64,000 nucleotides of DNA, taken from Dipteris shenzhenensis (taxonomy: Eukaryota > Polypodiophyta > Polypodiopsida > Gleicheniales). The stretch lies in the NCBI GenBank assembly GCA_047967505.1, contig CM106540.1; one strand, given 5' to 3'. Shown in pieces: positions 52,395 to 63,854 of this stretch (positions are counted from its first letter, which is position 1; every line of letters begins with the position of its first letter). A model generated the notes under the pieces. The model saw only the letters and a list, made by a program, of their open reading frames with translations. It made no database searches and had not been told where the DNA came from. The position numbers were made by a program, and so were the translations under genes.

Positions 52395-53279
52395 CAGCTG
52401 ACAAGCAACAGGTACAGTAGGCAGTTCAATCCCTCCTGGACAAGGCGCTTGCTGGATGAGAAATTTGCAAGAAAGTTATATGAGGATGCAAGGCAGGCCA
52501 AAACACCAGCTCCTAGTAATATCATGCTACATACAATGTCATTCAAAAAGCTTGCAAGTGATGATCCTGTGTATGATGTGCAGATACAAGGATGATGGTG
52601 AAAAGAAGTACATGCTATCTAGAAACAGATTCCTTGAAAGGTGCAGGTTTGAGCCCATTGATGGGCAACACTTCTGTGAGGCATGTAGAATTGCATTTGA
52701 GGAGACCAGAAGATGAAACTTACCATCCGAGGAGTACATGCAAAAGTTTGCAAGAGTCATTGCTTATATTTGTTTATTCAAAGATGACTCTAAGTATATA
52801 TTGGAATCCCTCAGGCTCAATAATGAACCTTTTCAAAAGAAAAAAAAGTCAACTCTTTCAGAGGTTCTTTTTAAAGCAAGAGAGTTATGGATTGTGTGCG
52901 GGAATCCACTACCCTCAAAGGGTAAGAAACGCACTACAGAGTACTTAGGAAAGAGGCATGATTTTATAGGTGCTTGACAATTGTTGTAAATGATGTCCAG
53001 CCAAGTTTTCTAGAAGTTACACAAGCCATCAATAAATATAGGGATTACATGTGCATTGTATTTCATCCTGAAACAATCTTTCAATGTATTGTGGATGTAT
53101 GCATTGCATTTAAATCTAGTATGATATCCTTTGAGTCACCTGAACATGAGGTAAACAAGAAGCAAAAAGTTATAAAGGTTATTTCAATTATTTGGTGGAG
53201 GCCATTGAGATATAGTACTAACAAAAATAGTAAAGGTGGTTTGATAGAAGTTACTAAATGGAGAATGCTTTTTTGGTAA
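52395..53279 (+). pseudogene. Hypothetical coding-like region, broken
   Basis: Three coding-like pieces lie in a row but in shifting frames. The first is at 52410-52590 (RRLLDEKFARKLYEDARQAK, then FKKLASDDPVYDVQIQG). The second is at 52591-52977 (KKYMLSRNRFLERCRFEPID, then HFCEACRIAFEETRR, one TGA near 52714, ...EYMQKFARVIAYICLFKDDS, TEYLGKRHDFIGA). The third is at 52990-53279 (VNDVQPSFLEVTQAINKYRD, then YMCIVFHPETIF). The Cys-x2-Cys and the ordered helices suggest a real former protein. I cannot name the family. It may belong with the fragments at 51.2 and 54.1 kb as one decayed gene or element. Confidence 0.4.
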
Positions 53280-54060
53280 AGAACAAGTAGATCGGAATTC
53301 TCCACTGCTATCAGACGCGCCTCTGCTACTGCTGCTGTCTACTCCCACTCATCATTCTCCCAATCACTGTACCTATTACTAATTACCTTGACTTCGACGG
53401 CTCTGGTTCTCTCTGGTCTGCTCTGCTATAGTCTACACCTCGCATTGCATACACACAGGTGGCACGGCTCCCCCCTTTGAAGTTTCTCTTGTCCTTTGTA
53501 CTTTCACACGAACTTTGTGCCCGCCATGGTCTCTCAGGTCCCTTCTTTTATTTATGTTTTCTTTTTCATTTAACCAGCCCCCCCCCCTTTTTGGCCTACC
53601 CCGTGTGGGTAGCCTAAGCAACGACGTGTTTTTAAGGAAGCAAAAAATAACGATTTTCTAGCATTTCTTGGTTATTTTTCCTATTAGGGCACGTGTCAGC
53701 CATTTATTGGTCTATATTTGTTTCACAACAAGACAAAGCACCCATAGACATATGCATTTTTATTTGATGAACTATAGGATCTGTCAGTGTTGGGGATTGT
53801 TTAGCTTATACGAACTGTGATACAAGTTCCTATGGCAAGACAACCAAGAGCAACATCTTTCATGTTTATCACAGATGCACAACGAGATGCATTATTGCTA
53901 GTTTGAAATTTGCATTTAAAGGTGGTATTGGAAAGGTGTTGCATGGTATGGTATTGTGACATGAGCATGGTGACACTCGTATCCAAATCTTGCAACCCAT
54001 GATGGTTGCATTTATGCATAGGGGTGATGGTCCATCATTTGAAGCTCCCTAAAAGACTCT
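53280..54060. other. Unassigned DNA
   Basis: No gene is recognisable. Runs of C occur at 53580-53590. A short coding-like stretch near 53830-53920 (SFMFITDAQRDALLLV) is too short to call. Confidence 0.35.
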
Positions 54061-54139
54061 TCATCTCCTTTTCCAAGAGAGAGAAACTTAAAAAATAATC
54101 TCCCCTTCTCTTGATTATCGACATCCAAAGCATCCTTCC

Positions 54140-54616
54140 TTGATAGAAGAGATGGTAGAAGCATATGGGCTGAAAGGTTGGAATGTGGCATTGTATGGAA
54201 TGGGGTTAGCTACAAAGACTATATTACTAAAAGGAATTGATGTGGTTGTCATTGATTCCCTCCATCGGATTCAATACTTTGATACTTACTTCAGTTGCAT
54301 GCCCACATTCTATGATAAAGAGGAAGGGACTTTAGATGTGGAATCGAGCAAAGAAGTGCAGCATGACTCAAGTGAGAAAGTCCTAGAAAACATAGAATCT
54401 ACTACTGAGGATGGTAGCTTGACATCTAGGAAATCTGAAACTGATAGCTCTACATCAAAGAGCTCACATCTAGAACTACGCACAAAGAAGAGAATGGATG
54501 AGAGGTTGCAAAGGACCATTGAGGTTCCATTGGTCATAAAAGAAGACAACAAGAAGGAAGACAAACAAATTGTTGAAGTGGAAGGGAAAGGGAAAGTAGT
54601 GGAGGTCCGAATGTAG
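54140..54616 (+). CDS. Hypothetical hydrophilic protein
   Basis: 158 codons from the ATG at 54140 (MIEEMVEAYGLKGWNVALYG) to the TAG at 54614-54616. The first 60 residues are globular in character (TKTILLKGIDVVVIDSLHRI, then FDTYFSC). The rest is Ser/Glu/Lys-rich and probably disordered. Another frame continues as Glu/Lys-rich sequence to about 54740, which suggests the protein was once longer. No known motif is visible. It lies in the same orientation as the broken coding-like pieces upstream. Confidence 0.35.
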   Translation: MIEEMVEAYGLKGWNVALYGMGLATKTILLKGIDVVVIDSLHRIQYFDTYFSCMPTFYDKEEGTLDVESSKEVQHDSSEKVLENIESTTEDGSLTSRKSETDSSTSKSSHLELRTKKRMDERLQRTIEVPLVIKEDNKKEDKQIVEVEGKGKVVEVRM

Positions 54617-54749
54617 AGCCTGAAACCTCCAAAAGAGGTTGTTTTGAAGGGAGAGGGAAGTGGACTACTTAAGGATGAAGTACTAGCAAGCAAAGTAAAT
54701 GTACTACCAAGTAGTGAGGAGATTACAGTTGACACCTTGTAGCTTCATC

Positions 54750-56025
54750 CATTCTGTGATGTGACTACCAAGAAGTGATGATCCTATACTTGAAAGCTCC
54801 GAGAATGTTATAGAGCGGCTAGAGCCTATACTTGAAAGCACCCAAACTAGTCTAGAGCTACCTGTTAGTCAAGATCTTGGTAGTGAACCTCTCGAGATGG
54901 CTACCCAAGTCACTACTACACAATCTCAACATTCTATGAAATTTAACAAAATATATAAGGCCTTGTTGGATGTAGGCTATAGTGTCATAGAATCAAAAGA
55001 GGAAGTTAAATGTCTAAGGAAAGAAGAGCTTGAGAAGTGTGAAGAAGGAAAGAATGTGAATTAGAGTGTCTTTCCTATATGTAAATCCTATTTTGAAATA
55101 AAGAGGTCTTTTTGCTTTCTCAACGATGTGTATAAATATTTTTTAAACAATTTATTTTAATGATGTGTATGAATTTTTTTAATAATTTATTTAACACTTT
55201 AATACTAAACACCAAGACCGATATGATGTCCATGTTTAAATTTTTATTTTAGTATTTTTCAATATATTTTTGAATAATTTGTTCTTTTATTTTCATAATG
55301 ACCAAATGGTGGCAATGTAACTTATTTTAAATTTTCAATGGTGAATATTTTAGCTTAAATATTTAAGTTTAATATTTATTTTAAAAAATAAAAAAGAAAA
55401 TATCGATTGTTTTATATTAATATTTCAATGGGGAATATTTTAGTTTAATATTTTAATTCTCATGTGTCTAAGAATCAAAATGACTCTATGCAAGTGGGTG
55501 TGTAAAGTGTTGGCTTAATTATTTTGTGTCAATATTTTAATGGTGAATATCAATAGCAAGAAGGTGTATATGTACACTATCTCTCAAAGAGAGATCTTGT
55601 TTCTATTAAAGATCAAAATTACTATATATAAGAGATATTGCAATATTTGCTTTGAAATATATGGGGGGGAAACCATGGAAGTATGATATTCAAAAATTTT
55701 GGACTTGTATTTAGTCTAGTTCTAGAATTGGACTTTAGACAAGTCCAAAAATTCTGAATACAATGTTATCTATGTCCATGTGTATGGCCTATAAGAAGAA
55801 AACTGACTTCCACTTGTTCAAATATTTTCAAACCAACTAGCATAGAGCACTAGGCAAGAATGTATCTACTGTTATTTTCTCTCAAGAAATTATCAGCTTG
55901 TATATGCAAGATACGAGGTAAACATCCACGTGCATCCTCGATCTTTCGTATTTCTTCCATGATGGATGTTGCCACTTGGTTACTATCATCTTTCTGCAAG
56001 TTATCAAGGGCCATAGATCACAAAA
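54750..56025. other. AT-rich unassigned DNA
   Basis: From 54760 to 55060 a Ser/Glu-rich coding flavour persists without a clean frame. From 55080 on the DNA is AT-rich with repeated TTTTAGTTTAATATTT-like words and no gene. Confidence 0.4.
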
Positions 56026-56029
56026 GAGT

Positions 56030-56840
56030 CAGACTCTATGTACTAATACTCCACCCAAGTGTATTATTAGTCCACTTTTACCCTCCAATGGAAGTGGGGT
56101 GCGTTTGAATATAGGCAAAGTTGTATTCTGATCCATGCCATCAATGGTAATGCACATAGACTTCTTGATATCTGAAATAGCTTCTTGCCTCCAAGAAGCA
56201 TACACCATTTTGGCATCTTGCACATGACATAAACGGATTGCTCTCCATCTTGTATATTTTCCTCGATGTTTCTTGCATTTACTATGCTCAATGGCATTTT
56301 TAAATTCCATCACATGTCTTGCATTTTAACATTCTTTGCTTTGATGGCATCTTCACATTGCAAAATTTTCTACACCAAATTTTGTAAAATATAGCTGTAG
56401 AAAATTCTCTCTCCTCTGTCTTGTAATGTTTTGTTAACAAACTCTAGCACAATCTTCTTTGTCATTCCTAGATGAATATGGCATGGCACATGATAATTCG
56501 ATTTGGAATTGTCTGGAAGATGAGGTTGTGGCAATGCATTATCTTCAAAGATTCCCTTTAAAGTTGCGACTGCATTCAAGGTGCTTCAAGTTGTCCTTTT
56601 AACTTGCATACATTTTCATGAACTCTATGAATCACCTTATCTTTGACCTCTACTCATATTCCCCAATAGGTACCATGTGATAATCCACTTAATAATAACT
56701 GGTATCCTTGGTTACAAATGATTGGCCCAAATAGATGTTTGTGTAGCGTTGTCTTTAAGCTACCTTCAAGTTGTCGAAGGAAGCAAGAAAACTCTTGAAG
56801 AATATTTAAGCCTAGCAGCTTTATTTTCCTATTGGACATA
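56030..56840 (-). pseudogene. Possible transposon protein fragment (DUF7869-like)
   Basis: On the minus strand the frame at 56313-56029 contains MCITIDGMDQNTTLPIF and LEGKSGLIIHLGGVLVHRV. This resembles the Ile-x-Asp-Gly-Met-Asp-Gln motif of a family of plant and fungal transposon-related proteins (DUF7869 type in my memory). Upstream, 56579-56370 and 56839-56654 give further fragments (SNYHVPCHIHLGMTKKIVLE). Each ends in stops, so it is decayed. The family call is tentative. Confidence 0.4.
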
Positions 56841-56954
56841 ACATTGTTGTCCTTTCCAAATTACATTTCTCTTGCATCTTCATTTGTAAAGTCAAATGTT
56901 GAATGGCCTCGAGAACTATTTGACGATCTGTAATACCTGAAATGACATATTAAA

Positions 56955-58373
56955 AGTTAGATTTAATCTGAATAGATTCGACTTGGAGATGCTAGCCATG
57001 AGGCAAACTTTGTGGGACAGAGAATCAATTGCTTGGATGGGTGGAAGGGCTCCTCTATCTACTAAAGAATTTAGGTGGGCAGGCCAGACTGAGCTCTTCC
57101 CAGTCCCCATCTTTGTCAAAGGACAAGAAGAGCTATTAGCTCAATTGAATCGAAAGTGGTTGAGAGCAAATTCAGAAAGAGTGTGGTCTAAAAGATTCAA
57201 AAGGATGTGGGACAGGGAACTTCCAGAGAAAGAGGCTTGCCTCTTATGGATCATTATGCACAAAGGTGTCTGGGTAGCCAAACAAGCACTGATAATAGGA
57301 CAAGGAGATGGTTATTGCCAAAGATGTATCAGAGTGCAAGAAGATATCCCCCACCTGTTTCTAAACTACAGATCTTCTAGAGAAGTATGGGGCACTGTGC
57401 ACAAACAGTGTGCACAAACAGTTTGGCTTTTTTTTCCATCAATTATGCTTGCCTTCTGCTAGGTGACAGACCCAACCAAGTCCCCGAAAAACTAGAACAC
57501 TATGCGTAGTTCCATTCTTTGGTCTCTATGGACTTCTCATGGACTTAGAGATGCGCTAAGGTTTTTGGTAATGTCTCTATTTGTACTAGTGAAATTGTAA
57601 TGAATGTATGTTTCAACACAGGAAAGAGGTGCAAATCTTGAAAAGATATCATGACTACAGCAACAAATTCAGGAGTGCTGCAAAAAGGATGAACATTTCA
57701 CAAAGAAAGAGACTGCTGTACTGGCCTAGCTACAAAAACAGGCTGGAAAAGAAGAGTCTCTCATGATCGCCACTCCATAGATGGTACTTCCTCACGGCTA
57801 GGCAACGTCGATGGTCAAGGTTCCTGAGCCTGTTCTTTCTTACCATGTACCTTTGGGTCAATTGTGTTCCTAGCCTCCCCTGCGACACAGCCTCTCCTCA
57901 CCACTATGGCATCCCTGCATGTCTCACCGACCTGTGCTACGCCTTCTCCACCGGTCCCCCCTCCCTTGGTTGTCTACAAGAGATTGGTGTCACAGAACAA
58001 CCCTGCTAGAGTTACTTTCGAGATTCGTAATGAAGTCACTCCTCCTCTTGACTTCAAACTGCCAGAGCCCACCAGACCACGAACCAGAGTCCAAAAGCCA
58101 TGCTCCCATCCTCACATCTCAGGCACGATTGTTCTATGGGTGGTTGCACACTTGGCGCACAAGGAAGAGCCGCTGGAGATGGCCTAGTTCACTGTTCCTC
58201 TCTGTTTCTGTTTCTACCACTGGGTTTTCAGCTGAACGGAAGGTTTCTATTATAGTTAGAGGTGGCACTGTTAATGATTAGAACTTTTGTCGGAAGCGTG
58301 TTGGTCTTTTTTTACGATTGTATATATATTTGTCTCCATATTAATATAAACCCGCATCTTCAAAAAAAAAAAA
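56955..58373 (+). mobile_element. L1-type LINE 3' part with poly(A) tail
   Basis: A 5'-truncated copy. The frame at 56983-57462 encodes RESIAWMGGRAPLSTKEFRW, ELLAQLNRKWLRANSERVW, then WDRELPEKEACLLWIIMHKG and a Cys-x2-Cys...His...zinc-binding region (YCQRCIRVQEDIPHLF). The Pro-rich C-terminal extension follows at about 57850-58187 (PPVPPPLVVYKRLVS ... WVVAHLAHKEEP). The 3' UTR ends ATTAATATAAACCCGCATC and 12 A bases at 58362-58373. Frameshifts are present between blocks. Confidence 0.85.
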
Positions 58374-59505
58374 TCCTGCATTGGAAACAAAGATCATTTA
58401 ATTAAGTAATGAAAATGAAAAACATAATTTAATTGCTTTTAAAATAACTAAAGTGGTTGAGATCTAGACCCTACCTCTAAACTCTAAAGACTAAGATAAT
58501 ATGTTTAGTTAATATATATTTATTTAAAAATTAATTAAACTAGGATTTAAATATTAAATTTATTATATTTAATTAAAATATATTAATATTTTAGTATACT
58601 AAGATATATTAAGATCCAAAATCAATATTACAGATTTGAAACAACTTTCATATAAATTAAGGTTTAAATATATTTATTTAATATTAAATTAGGATATATT
58701 AGTTTTAGATTTTAATATATTAGAATATATAGAGATTTAAAAATAACCATTTGAAATCAAATATATTTTAAAAATATACATCATAACATATTTTCAATCA
58801 ATATATATTTTAAAGTAGAAAATATTAAGATTTAAAACATCCATTTCAAATCGGAATATATTTTAATTATATATATGTTTAAAATATATATCATAATATA
58901 TTTTAAATTAAGATTTAGAATATACACTACGAGTGAAATTAGAATAGATTGAGAATATAATATGTTAAAATATACTAGTTATAATATATGAATATTTTTT
59001 ACATTAAGGTTAGAATATACTAGAAAATTTTTACTTTTTGATAATAAATAACAATTTATTAAACAAAATTATTAATGGTACCATTTGATCACTTCATCAA
59101 GACCTGCCCATAAAGTGCCAAAGGTTCTCTTGAAGATCACCCTATTGCTCGCCACATAAACTTTACCATTGCGGGCATATGTACCATTGTTTGAATACAA
59201 TAATTATATGGTATAACTATTATCCTATCCTCAAACAGTTGATGTCAAATCTTTTAAAATTAATAATTATTACATCGATCCTATCCCCCAATCACTTTAT
59301 TCTGAATCTATCACCCTTGTTTGAATGATTATTACATGATTCTATGAGTTGTTCGAACGGGTGCAATCTGTTACGTTAATTTCTTAGTCTCTTAGTTTCT
59401 TGGTCTAGATTCTTGTTCCTTTGTAATAACCTAATTTAAGAAGATCATATGCAATGCTTTGGAGCACCTGCACTAGGTGACAAAACTAATAGATAGTTGA
59501 TTCTT
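58374..59505. other. AT-rich unassigned DNA
   Basis: Degenerate TATATTTTAAAATATAT-like words dominate 58500-59040. No gene or element signature. Confidence 0.5.
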
Positions 59506-59509
59506 GAAT

Positions 59510-61270
59510 CTGATAAGATAGCAAAATCCTAAAATACACTAAGAAAAATTTGTAAATTGTTTTCCTCACCCAAACAGAGACTTTTATTATCAGTGTCAAA
59601 ATCCTGTGTGCAAAAGGATGTCCCATTCTGAATAGGAAGACCCTTAGTGTAGCCTAAACTTTGATTGTAATCAAGCTGACACAAAAGAGGCTCTATAACT
59701 ATTACAAACAGAACAGGGGACAATGGTTAACCCTACCTTACAGAGCGTTGCAAGGCAAAGGACTATTACTAATATCCATTCAATGCTACCTGAGCATTAA
59801 AGAACAAAACTCTCGTCATATTACAAAACCCATTTCCAAACCCCAACTTATCAATAGAGACCAACATGAATTTCCAACTGACTCTATCGTAGGCTTTCTC
59901 TAGATCCAAATTAAGCATCTCAAATCTTTCATTTAACAAAACTGCATGATCAACTGTGCAAGTAGCACATTCATTATAGCATCATGAATATATCTCCCTT
60001 GGACAAATCCATGCTGCCTTTCATGTATTATCCCATTGAGAATAAATTTCAATCTGTTAGCTATTGCTTTGGCCATAACTTTGTAAATGCAATTTAACAT
60101 TGTTAATGGTCTCCAATGGGTAAACATAAGTCTGTTTTGATTTTCTGGGAACCATTGTTTTTAAATGCCAATGTTAAGAGCCTGAAACATCCTTCCAACC
60201 TTTAAACACCAATTAATCAATTCAGTCATATGCTCCCCACATAGTTTCCATTTATATTGATAGGATTCTATTGGAATCCCATCAGGCACCCCTAGAGCCT
60301 TTCATTTGGCCATTGAAAAAACTAAGAACTTAATCTCCTCATTGGAGAAGGGCCTGCATAGTTGGACAACTTCATAAGGCCAAACCCTTCTCTACAAATT
60401 ACCCAAAAAGGCATCCAATCTATCTTTGTATCCTAGAACCAATTGAAGTCTCTGTCTAGCAATGCTAGATAAATGTCAAGAAAATACCCCCACAATCGCT
60501 ACATCATCATACACACAATCACCATTCTTATTGACTATACAAAAATATTCTTTTTGATTGCCTTAAAGAAATCGGCTGATAGACAATCCCCATCCTGTAA
60601 CTATCTTAGTCCTACATGGACTTTCGCAGATGTAAGCTTAGCTTGCTCAACAAACCTAGGAAACAACTTGACTAAACTCAACAATGGAGAATCAAAGGTT
60701 TCGAAAGCATTTCCATACTTGCAAGGATCAAACAATTCCGTGCCCTACCCAAATAGCCTCTCTCTCCTACCTCCTCTTCCATTCAACAGGTCCATGCCCA
60801 AAGTCTTTAGCAACTTTAGTGATCATTTTAATGCAATCAATCCATCAAGCTTAAGGTCTAACATGACAAGTAGCTTCATTACACTAGGCACGTTAAATTT
60901 CTTTGTCAAACTCTTTTAGTCCCAAAAAGGATGTATTCAATTTGAAGGGAATTGGACCCCTCTTTGTTTTCTACAAATTTACTATATCAAAAGAAATTTA
61001 CAAGGGAAATTGATCAGACGACATTATCTCAACAAAAACTTAGCCATCTAACTCAGGCTTAATCCACCAACCATTTCCAATAAAATAAATCCTATCTACA
61101 CAAGGTGACCCTCCACATATGATCATTGTGCTGATTGTGCTAGGTATAAATCTTACATTCGATTAACTTTTCAATGGTCAAACATTGCAAATCAAAATTT
61201 GGTCCATTTGAAAACTTAAAATATGTGGTGATGACAACAATGGCCAAAGATTGCAAATTGACTTCTTGTT
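59510..61270 (-). mobile_element. Decayed LINE (endonuclease and RT)
   Basis: Minus-strand fragments in LINE order. The endonuclease C-terminus is near 61110-60930 (CVDRIYFIGNGWWIKPELDG, SSDQFPL, RGPIPFKLNT). RT follows at 60127-59933 (WRPLTMLNCIYKVMAKAIAN, ERQHGFVQGRYIHDAI) and 59723-59529 (SPVLFVIVIEPLLCQL). Sequence details differ from the L1-type elements at 41-58 kb, so it is a separate lineage. Many stops; no 3' tail identified. Confidence 0.75.
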
Positions 61271-61309
61271 GATTTTAAAATTTAGAACGTGTAATTTTCA
61301 CATAGGGTG

Positions 61310-61336
61310 CACACACACACACACACACACACACAC
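61310..61336. repeat. CA microsatellite
   Basis: About thirteen uninterrupted CA units. Confidence 0.95.
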
Positions 61337-61699
61337 GTAAGGAGGGGTTTTTTTAATATCCCTTGATCACACATGCTATATGGGGTTGTTACATACCCCC
61401 CCTTTGGATGTGGGCACGGTTATAGACTCCTTTTAAACGAGATTTCCTTCTTGAAAACAATTGCATGGTTGTTAATAGCCTAAGTTCTCAAGTGAGCCAC
61501 AGGATGCTAGGCAACACGAGTAGTAGTATTCATGTTGTATATAAAAGTGAACATCGATGGGGGCCTATTGTTGTATATAATAACGTCGAGGCCGTCCAAA
61601 CTTTAAATGTATTCTAATGTTGTGGATTCTGTTTTAATAATTCTATGAGAAAAAATAGACCTCTAGGGAACACGAGGCGACCGTTAAGGAAAAAACACT

Positions 61700-62560
61700 G
61701 ATGAAGGTCGAAGACACAAATGGAGTAAGGTGTGAAGCTTTGGCATCTGCAGAGAAATGGAGCTTGCCATTCACCGATGTAACTTTCCGAGATGAGCAGC
61801 AGTGCCTTCTTGCAAGGATTCAGAATGGTCAGCTTACGACTAATTTCACAAGCTCTCTGGACTTAGCAAGAAGCGATCAGAAGACACAAACAATCTGCAG
61901 CTATATATCAACAGGAGAAAAGTCTAAACCTTTGGCCTGTGAAGGAAATGGAGCTATATATCAACAGGAGAAAAGTCTAAACCTTTGGCCTGTGAAGGAA
62001 ATGGAGCTTGCCATTCTCTGATCTGTAATTCCGATATAAAGCAGCAATGCCTTCTGCACCAAAGAGCGAGAAGCAGCCGAGGCAATCAATAGGCCCAGCG
62101 TGCTACTTTCACAAACTCTCCAGGTGTGGATGATAACAAAAAGAAACCAAGGCGAAGAGAAGGCCTGCCAGCTTGCCAATGATTTCAGGAGCTCTGTGGG
62201 TGCCGATGATAACAATGTGATCTTGCAGGCAGCAGGCAGAAACACATAATTCTATGAAGTTTTGGCATTTGAAGAGAAATGGAGCTGAAGCTTGCCATTG
62301 ATTGATGATCACCGATCTGTCTGATCACTGATCTAGTTTTTCGTCGAGCAGCTGCATGCAACTAGAAATGGAGCTGAAGCTTGCCATTGATGATCTCTGA
62401 TTTCTGCTACTGATCTAGTTCCGAACGTCGAGCAGCTGCATACAACTCACTGACGATCATGCCTTCTTGCAGAGCAAGAAGCAGCCGAGACGAACAAGAT
62501 GAGAAGCCGGTTGCAGCACGCCCAGCTTACCATCTTGAGCAGCTCTCTGAGTGTCGATGA
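61700..62560. repeat. Degenerate tandem repeats running into a gene 3' end
   Basis: Several diverged units share GAAATGGAGCTTGCCATT (near 61755, 61994, and with an insertion at 62277 and 62364), GCCTTCTTGCA, GCAAGAAGCAGCCGAG and CTCTCTGAGTGTCGATGAT-like words. The last unit overlaps the C-terminal codons of the minus-strand gene at 62457-63854. Confidence 0.75.
61901..62006. repeat. Exact 53-base tandem duplication
   Basis: 61901-61953 and 61954-62006 read identically (CTATATATCAACAGG ... GGAAATGGAG). The identity shows a recent duplication inside an older repeat block. Confidence 0.95.
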
Positions 62561-63854
62561 TCACGTCTCGCGTGAGATCTTGCATGCAGATCATCGTCTT
62601 ATTGGGTTGATGGCCTGTCGTCGCGTCCACAGCTGCTGCTTTAAATTGGCGTTGGCACACCATGTACAGTTCCATCTGTGACCTTATATCGCCAACCTCA
62701 GCTCCTGCATAGCCTTCCCTCTGCGCTTCCTCCACCAGCCTCCTCTCCGCCGCTGCTATCGCCTGCTCTAGCTCCCTCCTCGTCTTCTTGCTTTTCTTCA
62801 CGTAGCTCAGCAGCTCCGCATAGCTTGCCTCGCTCATCGGCTTCCCCCTGAACGGCCCCCCGTCCCTCCTGAACACGCCTAAATACGCTGCCCTCTCCTC
62901 GCCCTCCTTCATCTCCCTCACCGTCTCCGACATATGCGCCCACATGTGTGAGGTCAGCCTCTTGTGCGCGAACTCCAGCATCTCAAACGCCACTATCTGT
63001 CTGTATGAGAAGATCATCCGCTTCAAATACGACGCCTTATCGCCTTGGAGGTGCTTGCTCTGTTGCAGCTGCGACTCCTTCTCGTCTTCCCAGCAATCTG
63101 CCTGTCTGCTTTCGTCCAACATCGGTCCATTTCCATGGGATAATGTTTTGGCTCGGCTTCTCGCATGCTCGTCGGGCTGGCCTTGCGCAAAGTCTTTGCC
63201 GCTGCAGTGCCTGTCGCTTGTGGTTTTGTCTTTCTTCTGCGCCAGTGTCTGCATCCGTTCTTCCTTCATGCGCTCCAGCGAGGCATGCTCCACCTCCGCC
63301 TGTTGCTCTAGTGCTCGCACTCGATTCTTAAGCACCTCTTGAACCTCTTCTGCCGTTCTAATTTTGTCCTTCATAGCTTGTTGACGTTGGCCTAATGACT
63401 CAATTCGTCCCCGAACAGAATTATCACCCTCCCAAATTCCCAGTATCCCAGCAGCCAAAACCGAGAAGTTTTGAAGAATTGAACTTGTACTTTCTTCTTC
63501 TAGTTCCTCTTTACCTTGACTTTGAAACTTGTGGTTCACTTCTGTACAGCTTCCTTCACAAAGAATAGAAACGGCATTAGCACCATGAGGACTGCATGAC
63601 TGAAGGCAAGGCTGTTTGCAGTCTGTGTTCGTGGATCCCTCGAGATGCCGGCACACAAAATTGTTTGGCTTGCACGAAACGTAGTCGCTTGATTGAAATA
63701 AGCACTCAGTCCTTCCGTTTTCAATGATGGGAATCCTGATTTTCACGGGCAAGTTGGGTTTAGTTCGCTCGAGGTGCCCACGCGAGAAAAGAATCCTGCT
63801 GGTTTGCTGAACTCGGTGCGTAGCATGCCGTTCTGAATCAGTTAACTCCACCAT
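62457..63854 (-). CDS. Uncharacterised coiled-coil protein, 465 aa
   Basis: An uninterrupted single-exon frame from the ATG at 63854 to the stop at 62457. An in-frame TGA shortly upstream supports the start. Residues 51-103 are Cys-rich (eight Cys, no standard finger spacing). Residues 124-141 are mildly hydrophobic (SILQNFSVLAAGILGIW). Residues 145-210 form a likely coiled coil (RIESLGQRQQAMKDKIRTAE, then KNRVRALEQQAEVEHASLER). Residues 274-385 are a conserved-looking helical region (YLKRMIFSYRQIVAFEMLEF, EMKEGEERAAYLGVF, RELEQAIAAAERRLVEEAQR). Codon use is GC-rich compared with the surroundings, as expected for a host gene. The last 40 residues come from the repeat block and may be a recent addition. 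I do not recognise the family. The possibility of introns in the 5' part is open. Confidence 0.7.
   Translation of the reverse strand: MVELTDSERHATHRVQQTSRILFSRGHLERTKPNLPVKIRIPIIENGRTECLFQSSDYVSCKPNNFVCRHLEGSTNTDCKQPCLQSCSPHGANAVSILCEGSCTEVNHKFQSQGKEELEEESTSSILQNFSVLAAGILGIWEGDNSVRGRIESLGQRQQAMKDKIRTAEEVQEVLKNRVRALEQQAEVEHASLERMKEERMQTLAQKKDKTTSDRHCSGKDFAQGQPDEHARSRAKTLSHGNGPMLDESRQADCWEDEKESQLQQSKHLQGDKASYLKRMIFSYRQIVAFEMLEFAHKRLTSHMWAHMSETVREMKEGEERAAYLGVFRRDGGPFRGKPMSEASYAELLSYVKKSKKTRRELEQAIAAAERRLVEEAQREGYAGAEVGDIRSQMELYMVCQRQFKAAAVDATTGHQPNKTMICMQDLTRDVIIDTQRAAQDGKLGVLQPASHLVRLGCFLLCKKA

Noticed and set aside
51961-52404. 147-codon Glu/Gly-rich minus-strand ORF and plus-strand Pro/Ser ORFs
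   Set aside because: All are produced by the polypyrimidine tract.
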